Position numbers and translations under genes: made by a program. A model generated the notes under the pieces. It was not told where the DNA came from and made no database searches. It saw only the letters and a list, made by a program, of their open reading frames with translations. From positions 186,001 to 250,000 of the forward strand of contig NZ_JADNQZ010000057.1 in assembly GCF_015709515.1 (NCBI RefSeq): DNA of 64,000 bases, written 5' to 3'. Shown in pieces: positions 48,871 to 58,375 of this stretch; the stretch's first letter is position 1; each line of letters begins with the position of its first letter. This stretch comes from Methylocystis sp. H62 (GTDB taxonomy: Bacteria > Pseudomonadota > Alphaproteobacteria > Rhizobiales > Beijerinckiaceae).

Positions 48871-49587
48871 ATGGCGGATCACGAGCAGTCGTACGGCGCG
48901 GCCGGTCTGCCGGAAACGCTCGTAGAGGGCTATGAGTCCTTCGTTCGCGGGCGTTTCCTGGCCGATCACGACCGATTCGAAGAATTGGCGGTCAGGGGCC
49001 AGACGCCCAAAACGATGATCATCAGCTGCTGCGATTCGCGCGTCGCGCCCGAGACCATCTTCAACGCGGGCCCCGGCGAGCTTTTCGTCCTGCGCAACGT
49101 CGCGGCGCTGGTGCCGCCTTACGAGCCTGACGATCACTATCACGGCGCTTCCGCGGCGCTCGAATACGCCGTCATGGCGCTGAAGGTGACGGACCTCGTG
49201 GTGCTCGGCCATGGGCAATGCGGCGGCGTGCGCGCCTATGCGGAAATCGCCGCCGATCCCGACGCGCCGCGTCTGAGCCACAGCGACTTCATCGGCGACT
49301 GGATCAAAATGCTTGGCCCCGCGGCTGATCGCCTGGGCGTTCGGCCAAATCCCAAGGACGCCGCCTATGTCGAGCGGCTGGAATTCGAGTCGGTGAAGCA
49401 GACGCTGCGCAACTTGCGCTCCTTTCCCATGATTCAGGTGCTCGAACATCACCGGCATCTGCGGCTGCACGGCGCGCTGTTTCGAATCATGGACGGGCGA
49501 TTGTTCTTGCTCGACGAATCGACCGGGCTCTTCAATCCGGTCTGCGATGGAGCCTACGCCGCCGCTTTCGCCGAGGCGCGCTTTTGA
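48871..49587 (+). CDS. Beta-class carbonic anhydrase
   Basis: Interconverts CO2 and bicarbonate. The zinc ligands are Cys in SCCDSRVAPE (with the Asp/Arg dyad) and His/Cys in LGHGQCGGV, diagnostic of the beta class. 238 residues. A strong GAGGGGAACG lies upstream of ATG 48871. The next gene starts within the stop (TTGA), so the pair is probably one transcript. Confidence 0.94.
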   Translation: MADHEQSYGAAGLPETLVEGYESFVRGRFLADHDRFEELAVRGQTPKTMIISCCDSRVAPETIFNAGPGELFVLRNVAALVPPYEPDDHYHGASAALEYAVMALKVTDLVVLGHGQCGGVRAYAEIAADPDAPRLSHSDFIGDWIKMLGPAADRLGVRPNPKDAAYVERLEFESVKQTLRNLRSFPMIQVLEHHRHLRLHGALFRIMDGRLFLLDESTGLFNPVCDGAYAAAFAEARF

Positions 49588-50492
49588 GGGCAGGCCCCTC
49601 GCCAGACCGCGACCGCGTGCCGTTCATCGCCGGCCTGCGCGACATCGCGAACGGGTATGATGCGATTCTGTGCGATGGCTGGGGCGTGCTGATCGACGGC
49701 CGGCGCCATTTCCCGGAAGCCGCCGAAGCCCTGCGGCGGTTCCGCGCGCAAGGCGGAACCGTCGTGCTGATCACCAACGCCTCGCGTCCCGACGAGGAAG
49801 TGCGCCGCCAGCTCCTCGGCCTTGGCGTGCCGCAGGATTGTTTCGACGATCTCCTCTCGGCGGGAGAGCTGGCGCTGCGCGAAATCGTCGCGCGCGATGG
49901 ACAGGCGGTCTACCACCTGGGCCCCTCGCGCGACGACGGTCTGTTCCGCGCGGCCGCGCGGCGTCTCGGCGCGCCGGTCATGCGCGTCGGGCCGGAAGCC
50001 GCCGATTACATCGTCTGCACGGGCCTCTTTGACGACCGCAACGAAACGCCCTCGGACTATGACGAAGAGCTCGCGGCGCTGAAGGCGCGCGACCTGACGA
50101 TGCTGTGCGCCAATCCCGATATTGTCGTCGCCATCGGCAATGATCTCGTCTACTGCGCCGGCGCCATCGCCGAACGCTATGCGGCGATCGGCGGCCGCGT
50201 TCTGACCTTGGGCAAGCCCCACGCCCCGATCTACGCCGCCGCCTTGGAACGGCTCAAGAATTTGCGCGGCGGCGATGTCGACAAGGCGCGCACCCTGGCG
50301 ATCGGCGACGGCGCCTTCACCGACCTTGCCGGCGCGGGCCGCGCCGGGCTCGACTGCCTCTTCATCATCCATGGCGTGCATCGCGCCGAGCTGCATCCCG
50401 GCGGCGGCGCGCTTGACGAAGCGGCGCTCGATTCGCTCTTCGCGCGCGCCGGCGCTCGTCCTAAGGCTTTGGCTCGCGAGCTTTTCTGGTAA
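49584..50492 (+). CDS. HAD-superfamily IIA hydrolase (NagD/4-nitrophenylphosphatase-like)
   Basis: 302 residues, HAD subfamily IIA with NagD-type topology. The nucleophile motif is DAILCDGWGVLIDGRR (Asp-x-Asp region replaced by CDGWG), VVLITNAS is motif II and IGDGAFTDLAGAGRAG is motif IV. The TIGR01459-type pattern is common in Rhizobiales and has no assigned substrate. Start taken as TTG 49584, overlapping the carbonic anhydrase stop; GTG 49617 is an alternative with no ribosome-binding site. Confidence 0.8.
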   Translation: MRAGPSPDRDRVPFIAGLRDIANGYDAILCDGWGVLIDGRRHFPEAAEALRRFRAQGGTVVLITNASRPDEEVRRQLLGLGVPQDCFDDLLSAGELALREIVARDGQAVYHLGPSRDDGLFRAAARRLGAPVMRVGPEAADYIVCTGLFDDRNETPSDYDEELAALKARDLTMLCANPDIVVAIGNDLVYCAGAIAERYAAIGGRVLTLGKPHAPIYAAALERLKNLRGGDVDKARTLAIGDGAFTDLAGAGRAGLDCLFIIHGVHRAELHPGGGALDEAALDSLFARAGARPKALARELFW

Positions 50493-50554
50493 AAGGGGGC
50501 TGCACAGGCCTCATCTGCGGTCACGATCCGCGACGCAACTTTCCGGTGGCTTCC

Positions 50555-51040
50555 ATGTCGACGCCGTTCAAAATCTACTATTTCGAGGATCTGAGCGTCG
50601 GCATGCGCGAGACGCTGATGAAGGCGGTGATGGATGACGACGTGATCGCCTTCGCCGATCTTTCCGGCGACCGCAATCCGATTCATCTTTCCGATCACTT
50701 CGCCTCGAAGACGCGCTTTGGCGAGCGCATCGTGCATGGCCTGTATACGGCGTCGCTCATTTCGACGGTCATCGGCATGTATCTGCCTGGCCCCGGCGCC
50801 GTCTATCTGTCGCAGACCCTCAATTTTCGCGCGCCGGTGAAGATCGGCGACGTGATCACCGTCATTGTCGAGGTGGTGGAGCTGATCGAGAAAGGCCGGC
50901 GCGCCAAACTCAAATGCGAATGTCTCGTCGACGGCAAGGTCGTGCTCGACGGCGAGGCTTTCGTCATGGTGCCGAGCCGCGAGCAGGTGATGCGCGTCGC
51001 GTCGCCAGCGCCAGCAGAGGTGAAGCCGGCGTCCGCTTAG
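50555..51040 (+). CDS. MaoC-like (R)-enoyl-CoA hydratase-type hot-dog protein
   Basis: 161 residues. The hydratase motif FADLSGDRNPIHLSDHFA with its Asp and His dyad followed by RIVHGLYTASLIS places it in the MaoC/PhaJ hot-dog family, which hydrates enoyl-CoA thioesters. Start ATG 50555 is preferred over an in-frame GTG at 50546. It is co-directional with the flanking HAD hydrolase and ribF; its partner pathway is unclear. Confidence 0.88.
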   Translation: MSTPFKIYYFEDLSVGMRETLMKAVMDDDVIAFADLSGDRNPIHLSDHFASKTRFGERIVHGLYTASLISTVIGMYLPGPGAVYLSQTLNFRAPVKIGDVITVIVEVVELIEKGRRAKLKCECLVDGKVVLDGEAFVMVPSREQVMRVASPAPAEVKPASA

Positions 51041-51057
51041 ATCTTCCGGCCCGAGCC

Positions 51058-52041
51058 GTGTCCGACCCCTTCATCGTTGCGCGCGACCCTCAAGCGCCGC
51101 CGCCTGGATTGGAGGGCGCGGTCGCGGCGGTCGGCAATTTCGACGGGCTGCACAGAGGCCACCGCGGCGTCATCGCTCGGGCTCGGGCGCTTGCCGCGAA
51201 ACTCTCGCGTCCCTGCATTCTGCTGACCTTCGAGCCGCATCCGGCGGATTTTTTCGCCGGTCGAACGGTGATCTTTCGGCTCACGCCGCCAGACGCAAAG
51301 GCGGCGCAGGCCGCTCGGCTCGGGCTCGACGGCGTTATCGTGCTCACCTTCGACAAGGACTTCGCGAAAAGCCCCGCGCGGATCTTCACGCAAGAGATTC
51401 TGCACGATCGCCTGCAGCTTTCGGCTGTGGTGGCGGGCTATGATTTTCGTTTCGGCGCCGGCCGCGAAGGCGGACCGGAGTTTTTGCGCGCCGAGGGCGA
51501 ACGGCTCGGGATGATTGTGGAGATCGTCGACCGCATCACCCAGGACGAAGAAGGCAGCTTAGAGGCCGTCTCGTCGACAGCGACGCGCGAAGCGCTCGAG
51601 CGCGGCGACGCGGCGCTCGCGCGCCGGCTTCTCGGCCACCCCTACTTCATTCGCGGCGTCGTGCGCCACGGCGACAAACGCGGGCGCACGCTCGGCTTTC
51701 CGACCGCCAATATCGCGCTCGATCCCGCCAATCGGCTCAAGCATGGGATCTACGCCGTGACGATCGAGGTCGACGGGAAGGCGCATTGGGGCGTCGCCAG
51801 TTTCGGACGCCGGCCGACCTTTGACAACGGCGCGCCGCTCCTTGAAGTCTTTCTCTTCGATTTCGACGGCGACCTCTACGGCAAGGAGGTGGAAGTCGCC
51901 TTCTACGGCTTCATACGCGGCGAAGCGAAATTCGACAGCGTCGAGGCGCTCGTCGAAAGAATGCGCGTCGACGTCGAAGAGGCGCGAAGACGATTGGCCG
52001 AAAGCGGCGCTTTGAGCCGAGCGAATGATCTGTTGCCATAA
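51058..52041 (+). CDS. ribF: Bifunctional riboflavin kinase / FAD synthetase RibF
   Basis: Makes FMN and FAD from riboflavin. The N-terminal nucleotidyltransferase domain shows GNFDGLHRGHR, and the C-terminal kinase domain shows GRTLGFPTANI and the FGRRPTFDNGAPLLEVFLFDF segment. 327 residues. Start is GTG 51058 (VSDPFIVARD). Most of the coding region is typical; no FMN riboswitch is seen upstream because the gene is close to maoC. ileS, which usually follows ribF in bacteria, lies 0.5 kb downstream here. Confidence 0.93.
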   Translation: MSDPFIVARDPQAPPPGLEGAVAAVGNFDGLHRGHRGVIARARALAAKLSRPCILLTFEPHPADFFAGRTVIFRLTPPDAKAAQAARLGLDGVIVLTFDKDFAKSPARIFTQEILHDRLQLSAVVAGYDFRFGAGREGGPEFLRAEGERLGMIVEIVDRITQDEEGSLEAVSSTATREALERGDAALARRLLGHPYFIRGVVRHGDKRGRTLGFPTANIALDPANRLKHGIYAVTIEVDGKAHWGVASFGRRPTFDNGAPLLEVFLFDFDGDLYGKEVEVAFYGFIRGEAKFDSVEALVERMRVDVEEARRRLAESGALSRANDLLP

Positions 52042-52092
52042 GTTGCGCGCGATCTAGCTTGGAGACAGCGTCCTCGACAGGAGGGAAACGTC

Positions 52093-52365
52093 ATGAACGA
52101 AGAGCCCAAGGGACGGGTCGAAATCATCTTGCCGGGCGAGGAGACGGACGCCTCGAGGATCTGGGTCGCGACGGGCGCCGGTCGGGTCAAGGTCGTCAAG
52201 CTCTCGCCATGGCAGAGCCTGATCGTCACTGCGGCGCTGCTGTTCTTGCTGTTCATCGGGTTCACGCTGCTGTCCGGCGCATTTCTGGTGTTGCTGGTCA
52301 TCGCCGTTGTGGCGGGAGGCTTCGCTTATCTCGCCGGACTGCTCGGGCTGAGGCGGCCCCGCTAG
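52093..52365 (+). CDS. Small membrane protein, unknown function
   Basis: 90 residues with two closely spaced membrane segments (LIVTAALLFLLFIGFTLL and AFLVLLVIAVVAGGFAYLAG) and a charged N terminus MNEEPKGRVEIILPGEE. AGGAGGG precedes ATG 52093 with good spacing, so it is expressed. No recognised family. It lies between ribF and ileS. Confidence 0.7.
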   Translation: MNEEPKGRVEIILPGEETDASRIWVATGAGRVKVVKLSPWQSLIVTAALLFLLFIGFTLLSGAFLVLLVIAVVAGGFAYLAGLLGLRRPR

Positions 52366-52373
52366 GATAGTTT

Positions 52374-52424
52374 GGAGCGCGCACGCTGCGAAAAACCGGG
52401 TTCCACTTTTTCGCAGCGCGCTCC
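52374..52424. repeat. Palindromic repeat, family B, upstream of ileS
   Basis: Stem GGAGCGCG(CACG)CTGCGAAAAA against TTTTTCGCAGCGCGCTCC, 18 paired bases with one 4-base bulge and a loop containing CCGGGTTCCAC. In its style it matches another short interspersed palindrome commonly seen in Rhizobiales genomes. It lies 9 bases past the small membrane protein stop and could terminate transcription through the T-run. Confidence 0.8.
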
Positions 52425-52548
52425 TGAGCTAAAGGCTCGCGCAGGGTCGGGTGCGGCGCGATTGGCGCTCTTTCCACAAATCCTCTAATCAGCGCGACAA
52501 TAGCGGCGCTTATGGCGCCCGCGTCCGCCCCAGCCGGTTTTCACGACG

Positions 52549-55500
52549 ATGAACGACGACAGCCCGAAAGGGCCCGACTATTCGAAAAGCCTCTATCTGC
52601 CTGTCACGGAATTTCCGATGCGCGCCGGTCTGCCGCAGCGCGAGCCGGAAATCCTCAAGCGCTGGGAGACCATCGGCCTGGAGCAAAAGATGCGCGAATC
52701 GGGCGAGGGTCGTCCGAAATTCACGCTCCACGACGGGCCGCCCTACGCCAACGGCAATATCCATATCGGCCATGCGCTCAATAAGATCCTCAAGGATCTC
52801 GTGACGCGCAGCCAGCGCATGACCGGCAAGGCCTGCGTCTATGTGCCGGGCTGGGACTGCCACGGCCTGCCGATCGAATGGAAGATCGAGGAGGAGAATT
52901 ACCGCGCCAAAGGCAAGCAGAAGCCCGATTTCACCGATCCAGGGGCCATGATCGCCTTCCGGCGCGAATGCCGCGCCTATGCGGGACATTGGCTGGGCGT
53001 TCAGCGCGAGGAGTTCAAGCGCTTAGGGGTCGCCGGCGATTGGGGCCATCCCTATTCGACGATGGCTTTTCCGGCGGAAGCGACGATCGCGCGCGAGATC
53101 ATGAAATTCGCCGCCAGCGGCCTGCTCTACCGCGGCTCGAAGCCGGTGATGTGGAGCGTCGTCGAAAAGACCGCGCTCGCCGAAGCCGAAGTCGAATATG
53201 AGGATTATACGAGCGATCAGGTCTGGGTGGCGTTTCCGATCCCGCGCGGCGCCGAGGGCGAACTGAGCGACGCGCGCATCATCATCTGGACGACGACGCC
53301 CTGGACGCTTCCCGGCAATCGCGCGATCTCCTTCTCCTCGAAGATCGACTACGGCCTCTATCACGTCACCCATGCGCCCGATGGCAATTGGGCGCTGCCA
53401 GGCGCGACCTTCGTTCTCGCCGACAAGCTCGCGAGCGAGGCGTTCAAGGCGGCGAAGGTCGATGGCTACGAGCGTTTGCGCGACGTGCCGGCCGCAATGC
53501 TTGCCGAACTGATCTGCGCGCATCCGCTTGCGCATCTTGGCTATGATTTCGACGTGCCGCTCTTTGATGGCGAACATGTCACCGACGATACCGGCACGGG
53601 CTTCGTGCACACCGCGCCGGGCCATGGCCGCGAGGACTTCGACATCTGGATGGCGAACGCGCGCGAGCTGCAATCGCGCGGCATCGATTCGCGCATTCCC
53701 TATACGGTTGACGAGGACGGCTTCTATACGAAGGACGCGCCCGGCTTTGAAGGCAAGCGCGTCATCACCGACAAGGGCGAGAAGGGCGACGCCAACGAAG
53801 CGGTGATCGCCGCGCTGGTCCAGGCCGGCAATCTCATCGCGCGCGGAAAATTGAAACATCAATATCCGCATTCCTGGCGCTCGAAGAAGCCGGTGATCTT
53901 CCGCAACACGCCGCAATGGTTCATCGCGATGGATAAATCCATCGCGTCTGGGTTCATCGCGATGGATAAGCCGTTTGGCGCGACGCCCTACCTCCCCCTT
54001 GCGGGGAGGTCGGCCGCCGAAGGCGGCCGGGTGGGGGTTCAAGACGATTCACCCCGCCCCGCATCGCTTCGCGATGCGACCCTCCCCGTCGAGGGGAGGG
54101 ATAGCGCGAGCATTGAAAGTGCGCGCGCTAATGCCCCGACGCTCCGCGAGATCGCGCTTGAGGAAATCGCCCGCACGCAATGGACGCCGGCGGCGGGCGA
54201 GAACCGTATTCGCGGCATGATCGCCAATCGTCCCGACTGGGTCGTGTCGCGCCAGCGCGCCTGGGGCGTGCCGATCGCGGTCTTCGTCAAGAAGGGGACG
54301 CATGAGCCGCTGGTCGACGCGCGCGTCAACGCCCGCATCATCGACGCTTTTGAGAAGGAAGGCGCCGACGCCTGGTATGAAGCAAACGCTTCAGAGCGGT
54401 TTCTTTCGCCCGAGCACAAAGCGGAAGACTACGAGAAGATCTCCGACGTTCTCGACGTCTGGTTCGATTCAGGGTCGACCCACGCTTTCACGCTCGAAGA
54501 CCCGCAGCATTTTCCGATGCTCGCCGGCATTCATCGCAAACGCGACGGCGGCGAAGACGAGATCATGTATCTTGAAGGCTCCGATCAGCATCGCGGCTGG
54601 TTCCATTCCTCGCTACTCGAAAGCTGCGGCACGCGCGGCCGCGCGCCGTACGACGCCGTGCTGACGCATGGCTTCGTGCTCGACGAGCGAGGCCGCAAAA
54701 TGTCGAAGTCGCTCGGCAATGTCGTCGCGCCGCAAAAGATCATCGCCGACTCCGGCGCCGACATCATGCGGCTGTGGGTCGCCGCGTCGGATTATGCCGA
54801 CGATCTGCGCGTCGGACCTGAAATCCTGAAAACCTTCGTCGAGCTTTATCGCAAGCTGCGCAACACGATGCGCTGGATGATCGGCGCGTTGGCGCATTAT
54901 CAGCCAAACGACGATTCGGCGATGAGCGCGGCGGGAGAGCTTGAACGTCTCATGCTGCATCGTCTGCATCAGCTCGACGAGTCGATCCGCGCGTCCTATG
55001 CGGCCTACGACTACAAGCGCGTCGTCGCGCTGCTCACCCATTTCATGACGAGCGAGCTGTCGGCTTTCTATTTCGACGTGCGCAAGGACGCGCTCTATTG
55101 CGATCCGCCCTCGAGCATGAAACGCAAGGCGGCGCTCGCGACCATCGATCGCATCTTCCGCAGCGTCACGGCATGGCTCGCGCCGATTCTCGTCTTCACC
55201 GCTGAAGAGGCGTGGCTGTCGCGTTTTCCGAATGCGCAGTCCGTGCATCTTGAGCATTTTCCGTCCATTCCCGACGCATGGCGCGACGACGCGCTTGCCG
55301 CCAAATGGGAAAAGATTCGCAAGATCCGCTCGGTCGTCACCGGCGCGCTCGAAATCGAGCGGGCGCAAAAACGCATCGGCTCTTCGCTGGAAGCGGCGCC
55401 GACCGTTTATGTAGAAGATGAGTCATTGCGCGCCGCGCTCGACGGCGTCGATTTCGCCGAAATCTGCATCGCCTCGGATATTCGCGTCTTGCCGGGAGAA

Positions 55501-55698
55501 GCGCCGATGGACGCCTTCCGCCTGCCGGAAGCGCCGGGCGTCGGCGTCGTTTCGCAACGCGCGGCCGGCGTCAAATGCGCCCGCTCGTGGAAATATTTCG
55601 ATCCCGCGACGGCGGACCCTGCTTATCCCGATGTGACGCCGCGCGACGCGCAGGCGTTGCGCGAGCTTGTCGCGCTCGGCCGCTGGAGCGCTTTGTGA
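52549..55698 (+). CDS. ileS: Isoleucyl-tRNA synthetase with an in-frame palindromic insertion
   Basis: Charges tRNA-Ile, class I. The HIGH motif is HIGH at 72-75, KMSKS is at 717-721, and the editing-domain region with [11 protein letters not shown] lies at about 247-257. At 1049 residues it is longer than the usual 930-970 because of roughly 50 extra residues from about 467 to 525, between [11 protein letters not shown] and [15 protein letters not shown]. The extra DNA begins with a 33-bp near-duplication and continues with four consecutive palindromes. Active-site motifs are intact and the frame is open throughout, so the enzyme is likely functional. ATG 52549 (MNDDSPKG) is the chosen start. 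Confidence 0.95.
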   Translation: MNDDSPKGPDYSKSLYLPVTEFPMRAGLPQREPEILKRWETIGLEQKMRESGEGRPKFTLHDGPPYANGNIHIGHALNKILKDLVTRSQRMTGKACVYVPGWDCHGLPIEWKIEEENYRAKGKQKPDFTDPGAMIAFRRECRAYAGHWLGVQREEFKRLGVAGDWGHPYSTMAFPAEATIAREIMKFAASGLLYRGSKPVMWSVVEKTALAEAEVEYEDYTSDQVWVAFPIPRGAEGELSDARIIIWTTTPWTLPGNRAISFSSKIDYGLYHVTHAPDGNWALPGATFVLADKLASEAFKAAKVDGYERLRDVPAAMLAELICAHPLAHLGYDFDVPLFDGEHVTDDTGTGFVHTAPGHGREDFDIWMANARELQSRGIDSRIPYTVDEDGFYTKDAPGFEGKRVITDKGEKGDANEAVIAALVQAGNLIARGKLKHQYPHSWRSKKPVIFRNTPQWFIAMDKSIASGFIAMDKPFGATPYLPLAGRSAAEGGRVGVQDDSPRPASLRDATLPVEGRDSASIESARANAPTLREIALEEIARTQWTPAAGENRIRGMIANRPDWVVSRQRAWGVPIAVFVKKGTHEPLVDARVNARIIDAFEKEGADAWYEANASERFLSPEHKAEDYEKISDVLDVWFDSGSTHAFTLEDPQHFPMLAGIHRKRDGGEDEIMYLEGSDQHRGWFHSSLLESCGTRGRAPYDAVLTHGFVLDERGRKMSKSLGNVVAPQKIIADSGADIMRLWVAASDYADDLRVGPEILKTFVELYRKLRNTMRWMIGALAHYQPNDDSAMSAAGELERLMLHRLHQLDESIRASYAAYDYKRVVALLTHFMTSELSAFYFDVRKDALYCDPPSSMKRKAALATIDRIFRSVTAWLAPILVFTAEEAWLSRFPNAQSVHLEHFPSIPDAWRDDALAAKWEKIRKIRSVVTGALEIERAQKRIGSSLEAAPTVYVEDESLRAALDGVDFAEICIASDIRVLPGEAPMDAFRLPEAPGVGVVSQRAAGVKCARSWKYFDPATADPAYPDVTPRDAQALRELVALGRWSAL
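53918..54101 (+). repeat. Composite palindromic element within ileS
   Basis: Begins with a 19-bp direct repeat, GGTTCATCGCGATGGATAA, at 53918 and 53951 (33 bp apart, keeping frame). Palindromes follow in order: CCTCCCC/GGGGAGG (53991-54009), CGGCCGCC/GGCGGCCG (54011-54029), GCATCGC/GCGATGC (54061-54077) and CCCTCCCC/GGGGAGGG (54080-54100). The same GC-rich palindrome style occurs in the intergenic region after ileS. Confidence 0.88.
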
Positions 55699-55732
55699 TC
55701 CTGGCAGGAGAGACATTGCGCCGACCCGTCGC

Positions 55733-55922
55733 CCCCTCCCTGTCCCTCCCCCGCTCTCGCAAATCGGGTGTTCCCGATTTGCGCATCGACTCCGAAATCG
55801 GCGACAGCCGACTTCGGATGGGAGAGGGGACGCAAGCGATCGGCGGCGCGCGTGTTCCTTGTCGTGACCCGAGCCTGACTCCCTCTCCCGCGCAGCGGGG
55901 GAGGGTTGGGGTGGGGGTTACG
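55733..55922. repeat. Complex palindromic repeat region between ileS and the flippase gene
   Basis: About 190 bp of nested inverted repeats: CGCAAATCGGG/CCCGATTTGCG (55758-55783), CCGAAATCGGC/GCCGACTTCGG (about 55792-55817) and a CCCTCTCCCG/GCGGGGGAGGG hairpin (about 55881-55905), flanked by CCCCTCCC tracts. The flippase GTG start lies 6 bases beyond. No gene; it resembles the element inside ileS and presumably belongs to the same class of mobile palindromes. Confidence 0.8.
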
Positions 55923-55927
55923 CTTAA

Positions 55928-57355
55928 GTGAACGTCCTTCTCGCATTTCTGGCCAATACGATCGTCAATTTCGTCATCGGCCTCACGGTGGCGAAATTTC
56001 TCGGCCCCGAGGAATATGGCCGCTTCGCGCTCGCCTTCTCAATCGCGGTCGTCGTGCAGACGGCGCTCTATGATTGGCTGCGTCTTTCGGCGACGCGCTT
56101 TTACTCAAAGCGCACGCGCGACAAAGAGCCGGTGGTGCGCTCAACGCTCGACGCGGCCTTCATCGCCGTCACGATCTTCCTCGCATTGGCCACGGGCATT
56201 TATGCGCTTGCCGGGCCGCCGCTCGATTTCGAAACCAATCTCATCCTGCTTGCGCTGCTGACGTCGGTGGCCAACGGGCTCTTCGACTATTGCACCGCGC
56301 TTGTGCGCGCGCGCTTTCATGACCACGCCTATGTGCGCCTCATGCTTGCCAAGAACGCGCTGTCGCTTGTCCTCATCGGCGGCGGCGCCTTTATTTTTCA
56401 CTCGGCTGCGGTGGCGCTCGCCGGCGGCGTCGCGAGCCTGTTCGGCACGGTTATTCTTGGACGTCGCGCGCTGCTCGATCCTGGCGCTGACATTCGCGCC
56501 GCCTCGAGTCAGAATGCGCGTGCGCTTGCGGCCTATAGCGCGCCGATCGTGACCGCGCATCTTCTGTATCAGGCGATGCCGCTCGCGGCGCGCTCCATCG
56601 TCGCAAGCGTCTTCGGTTTTGCGGAAACCGGCCAGTTCGCGCTGGCGTATGATCTTGGCGTGCGTGCGGTGCAGGCGCTCGGCTCGGCGCTCGACGTGCT
56701 CTTGTTTCAGATCGCCGTCGCGGCGCATGAACTCCATGGCGTTGACCGCGCCAAGGAGCAGGTCGCGCGCAACATGGGCATCGTCGTCGCCTTTTTGCTG
56801 CCGGCGTGCGCCGGCCTCTGGTTCGTCATGCCGTCGATCGAAGCGCTGATCGTGCCGGCGCAATATCGCGGTCCCTTCGGCCATTACCTCGGGCTGCTGC
56901 TTCCGGGACTTTTCGCGATGGGCGTCATTCTGTTCGGCGTCAATCCCGTCTTTCAGATCGAAAAGAAGACGGCGCCACTGATGGTCGCGGCGCTTGCGGC
57001 GGTCGCCTTCGGCCTGGCGTTGCTGCTTTTTCTGCCTTGGGGCGAGGACGCGTCCAATCTCGCGATCGCGCAAGCTGGCGCCTATATCGCGGCGCTTGTG
57101 GCGACGGTCTACTTCGCGCTGCGCACGCAGCCGGTCTGGCCGTCGTTCTGGGACATGTTCGCTGCGCTTGTGGCGACGGGCGCAATGTCGCTCGCGCTCA
57201 CCCCTTTGCGCGAGATGAGTCCGGGCGTTTCCACGCTGATTGCTCAGATCCTGGCCGGCGCGGCCGTCTACGGGCTGCTGACCGTCGCCTTCGACATCGC
57301 CGGTCTGGGCGAGCTGGCGACGACGTGGCTCGATCGGCGCCGCGCCCGGTCGTGA
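55928..57355 (+). CDS. Polysaccharide flippase-like membrane protein (Wzx/MATE-MOP type)
   Basis: 475 residues and about 12-14 membrane segments, with the N-terminal VAKFLGPEEYGRFALAFS characteristic of the oligosaccharide flippase (MOP) superfamily, followed by RLSATRFYSKR. It should move lipid-linked glycans across the inner membrane. Start is GTG 55928 right after the palindromic repeat, with no clear ribosome-binding site; GGTTGGGGTGGGGG, part of the repeat, could serve as one. No glycosyltransferase genes are nearby. Confidence 0.82.
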   Translation: MNVLLAFLANTIVNFVIGLTVAKFLGPEEYGRFALAFSIAVVVQTALYDWLRLSATRFYSKRTRDKEPVVRSTLDAAFIAVTIFLALATGIYALAGPPLDFETNLILLALLTSVANGLFDYCTALVRARFHDHAYVRLMLAKNALSLVLIGGGAFIFHSAAVALAGGVASLFGTVILGRRALLDPGADIRAASSQNARALAAYSAPIVTAHLLYQAMPLAARSIVASVFGFAETGQFALAYDLGVRAVQALGSALDVLLFQIAVAAHELHGVDRAKEQVARNMGIVVAFLLPACAGLWFVMPSIEALIVPAQYRGPFGHYLGLLLPGLFAMGVILFGVNPVFQIEKKTAPLMVAALAAVAFGLALLLFLPWGEDASNLAIAQAGAYIAALVATVYFALRTQPVWPSFWDMFAALVATGAMSLALTPLREMSPGVSTLIAQILAGAAVYGLLTVAFDIAGLGELATTWLDRRRARS

Positions 57356-57410
57356 CCCGGTCCATCGGCGTCGCCATATGTTAGGCTAGCGATCGATAAG
57401 GAGCGCGCCC

Positions 57411-58229
57411 ATGGTCATGCCGATCTATGACGACGCGCCGCTGCGCTATTTGCGGCGGCCGATCGTGAATTGGACGCTGATCGCGCTCAACGTCATCGTA
57501 TTCCTCGTGGTGCAGAGCGAGATTTTCGGCGATCCGCTGACCGTCGTCCGCGGCTTCGCGATCATCCCGCGCGTGCTCTTTGGCGAGGCGCAGCTCGCCG
57601 ACTGGATCGTCGGACCGCCGGCGGCGCTGACGCTTGTCACCGCGCTGTTCTTTCATTCGTCGGTGGTGCATCTCGGCTCGAACATGCTGTTCCTTTACGT
57701 CTTTGGCGACAATGTCGAAGACGCCATGGGTTCGCTGCACTATCTGCTGTTTTATCTTTCCTGCGGCGTCGCCTCCGGCGTGTTCTACATCTACGCCACG
57801 CCGCATTCGATCTTGCCGCTCGTCGGCGCGTCCGGAGCGATCTCCGGCGTCTGCGCGGCCTTTCTGCTGCTCCATCCGCGCGCGACGGTCGCGGGAATTT
57901 TTCCGCCGCTCTCGCTGGCGCTCGCGCCGATCTATCTTGGCGCCTGGCTCTCCGGGGCGCGGCCGCGGTCGATCCTGGGGCTGCGGGCGCCGTTGTTCTC
58001 TTTTGTCGCGTCCGGCTGGCTGTTCGTCGGCGCCTGGATTGTGATGCAGCTCATCAACGCGTCTATGGGCGAGGGCGGCGCGGTCGCCTGGATGGCGCAT
58101 GTCGGCGGCATCGCCGCGGGTCTTGTGCTGACGCCAATCTTCAAGCGCCGCCGGCACCTGCTTTTCGACAGGAGCGGCCCGCTCGCCCCCGCGCCGCGCG
58201 CGCAGGACGCCGGCGACGACGCGCCATGA
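57411..58229 (+). CDS. Rhomboid-family intramembrane serine protease
   Basis: 272 residues, six membrane segments predicted. The catalytic Ser141 in GASGAISG and His230 in AHVGGIAAG form the Ser/His dyad, and the N-terminal PIVNWTLIALNVIVF and HLGSNMLFLYVFGD are typical. It cleaves membrane proteins; substrate unknown. The C terminus is a ~30-residue Pro/Ala tail. Independent of its neighbours apart from direction. Confidence 0.9.
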   Translation: MVMPIYDDAPLRYLRRPIVNWTLIALNVIVFLVVQSEIFGDPLTVVRGFAIIPRVLFGEAQLADWIVGPPAALTLVTALFFHSSVVHLGSNMLFLYVFGDNVEDAMGSLHYLLFYLSCGVASGVFYIYATPHSILPLVGASGAISGVCAAFLLLHPRATVAGIFPPLSLALAPIYLGAWLSGARPRSILGLRAPLFSFVASGWLFVGAWIVMQLINASMGEGGAVAWMAHVGGIAAGLVLTPIFKRRRHLLFDRSGPLAPAPRAQDAGDDAP

Positions 58230-58375
58230 TCGTTGGGGTTCTCAATCGCTTTGTTTGACTTGCGCGCGCGCCCCCGCTACCAGACCGCGCGACGGCTTTA
58301 GCCAGAGTGGAGCGCGCACAGGCGGCGTTCCGACACCGTCTCGCCAAAGGGTCAGAAGGACCAAGGGGTCGCGCG

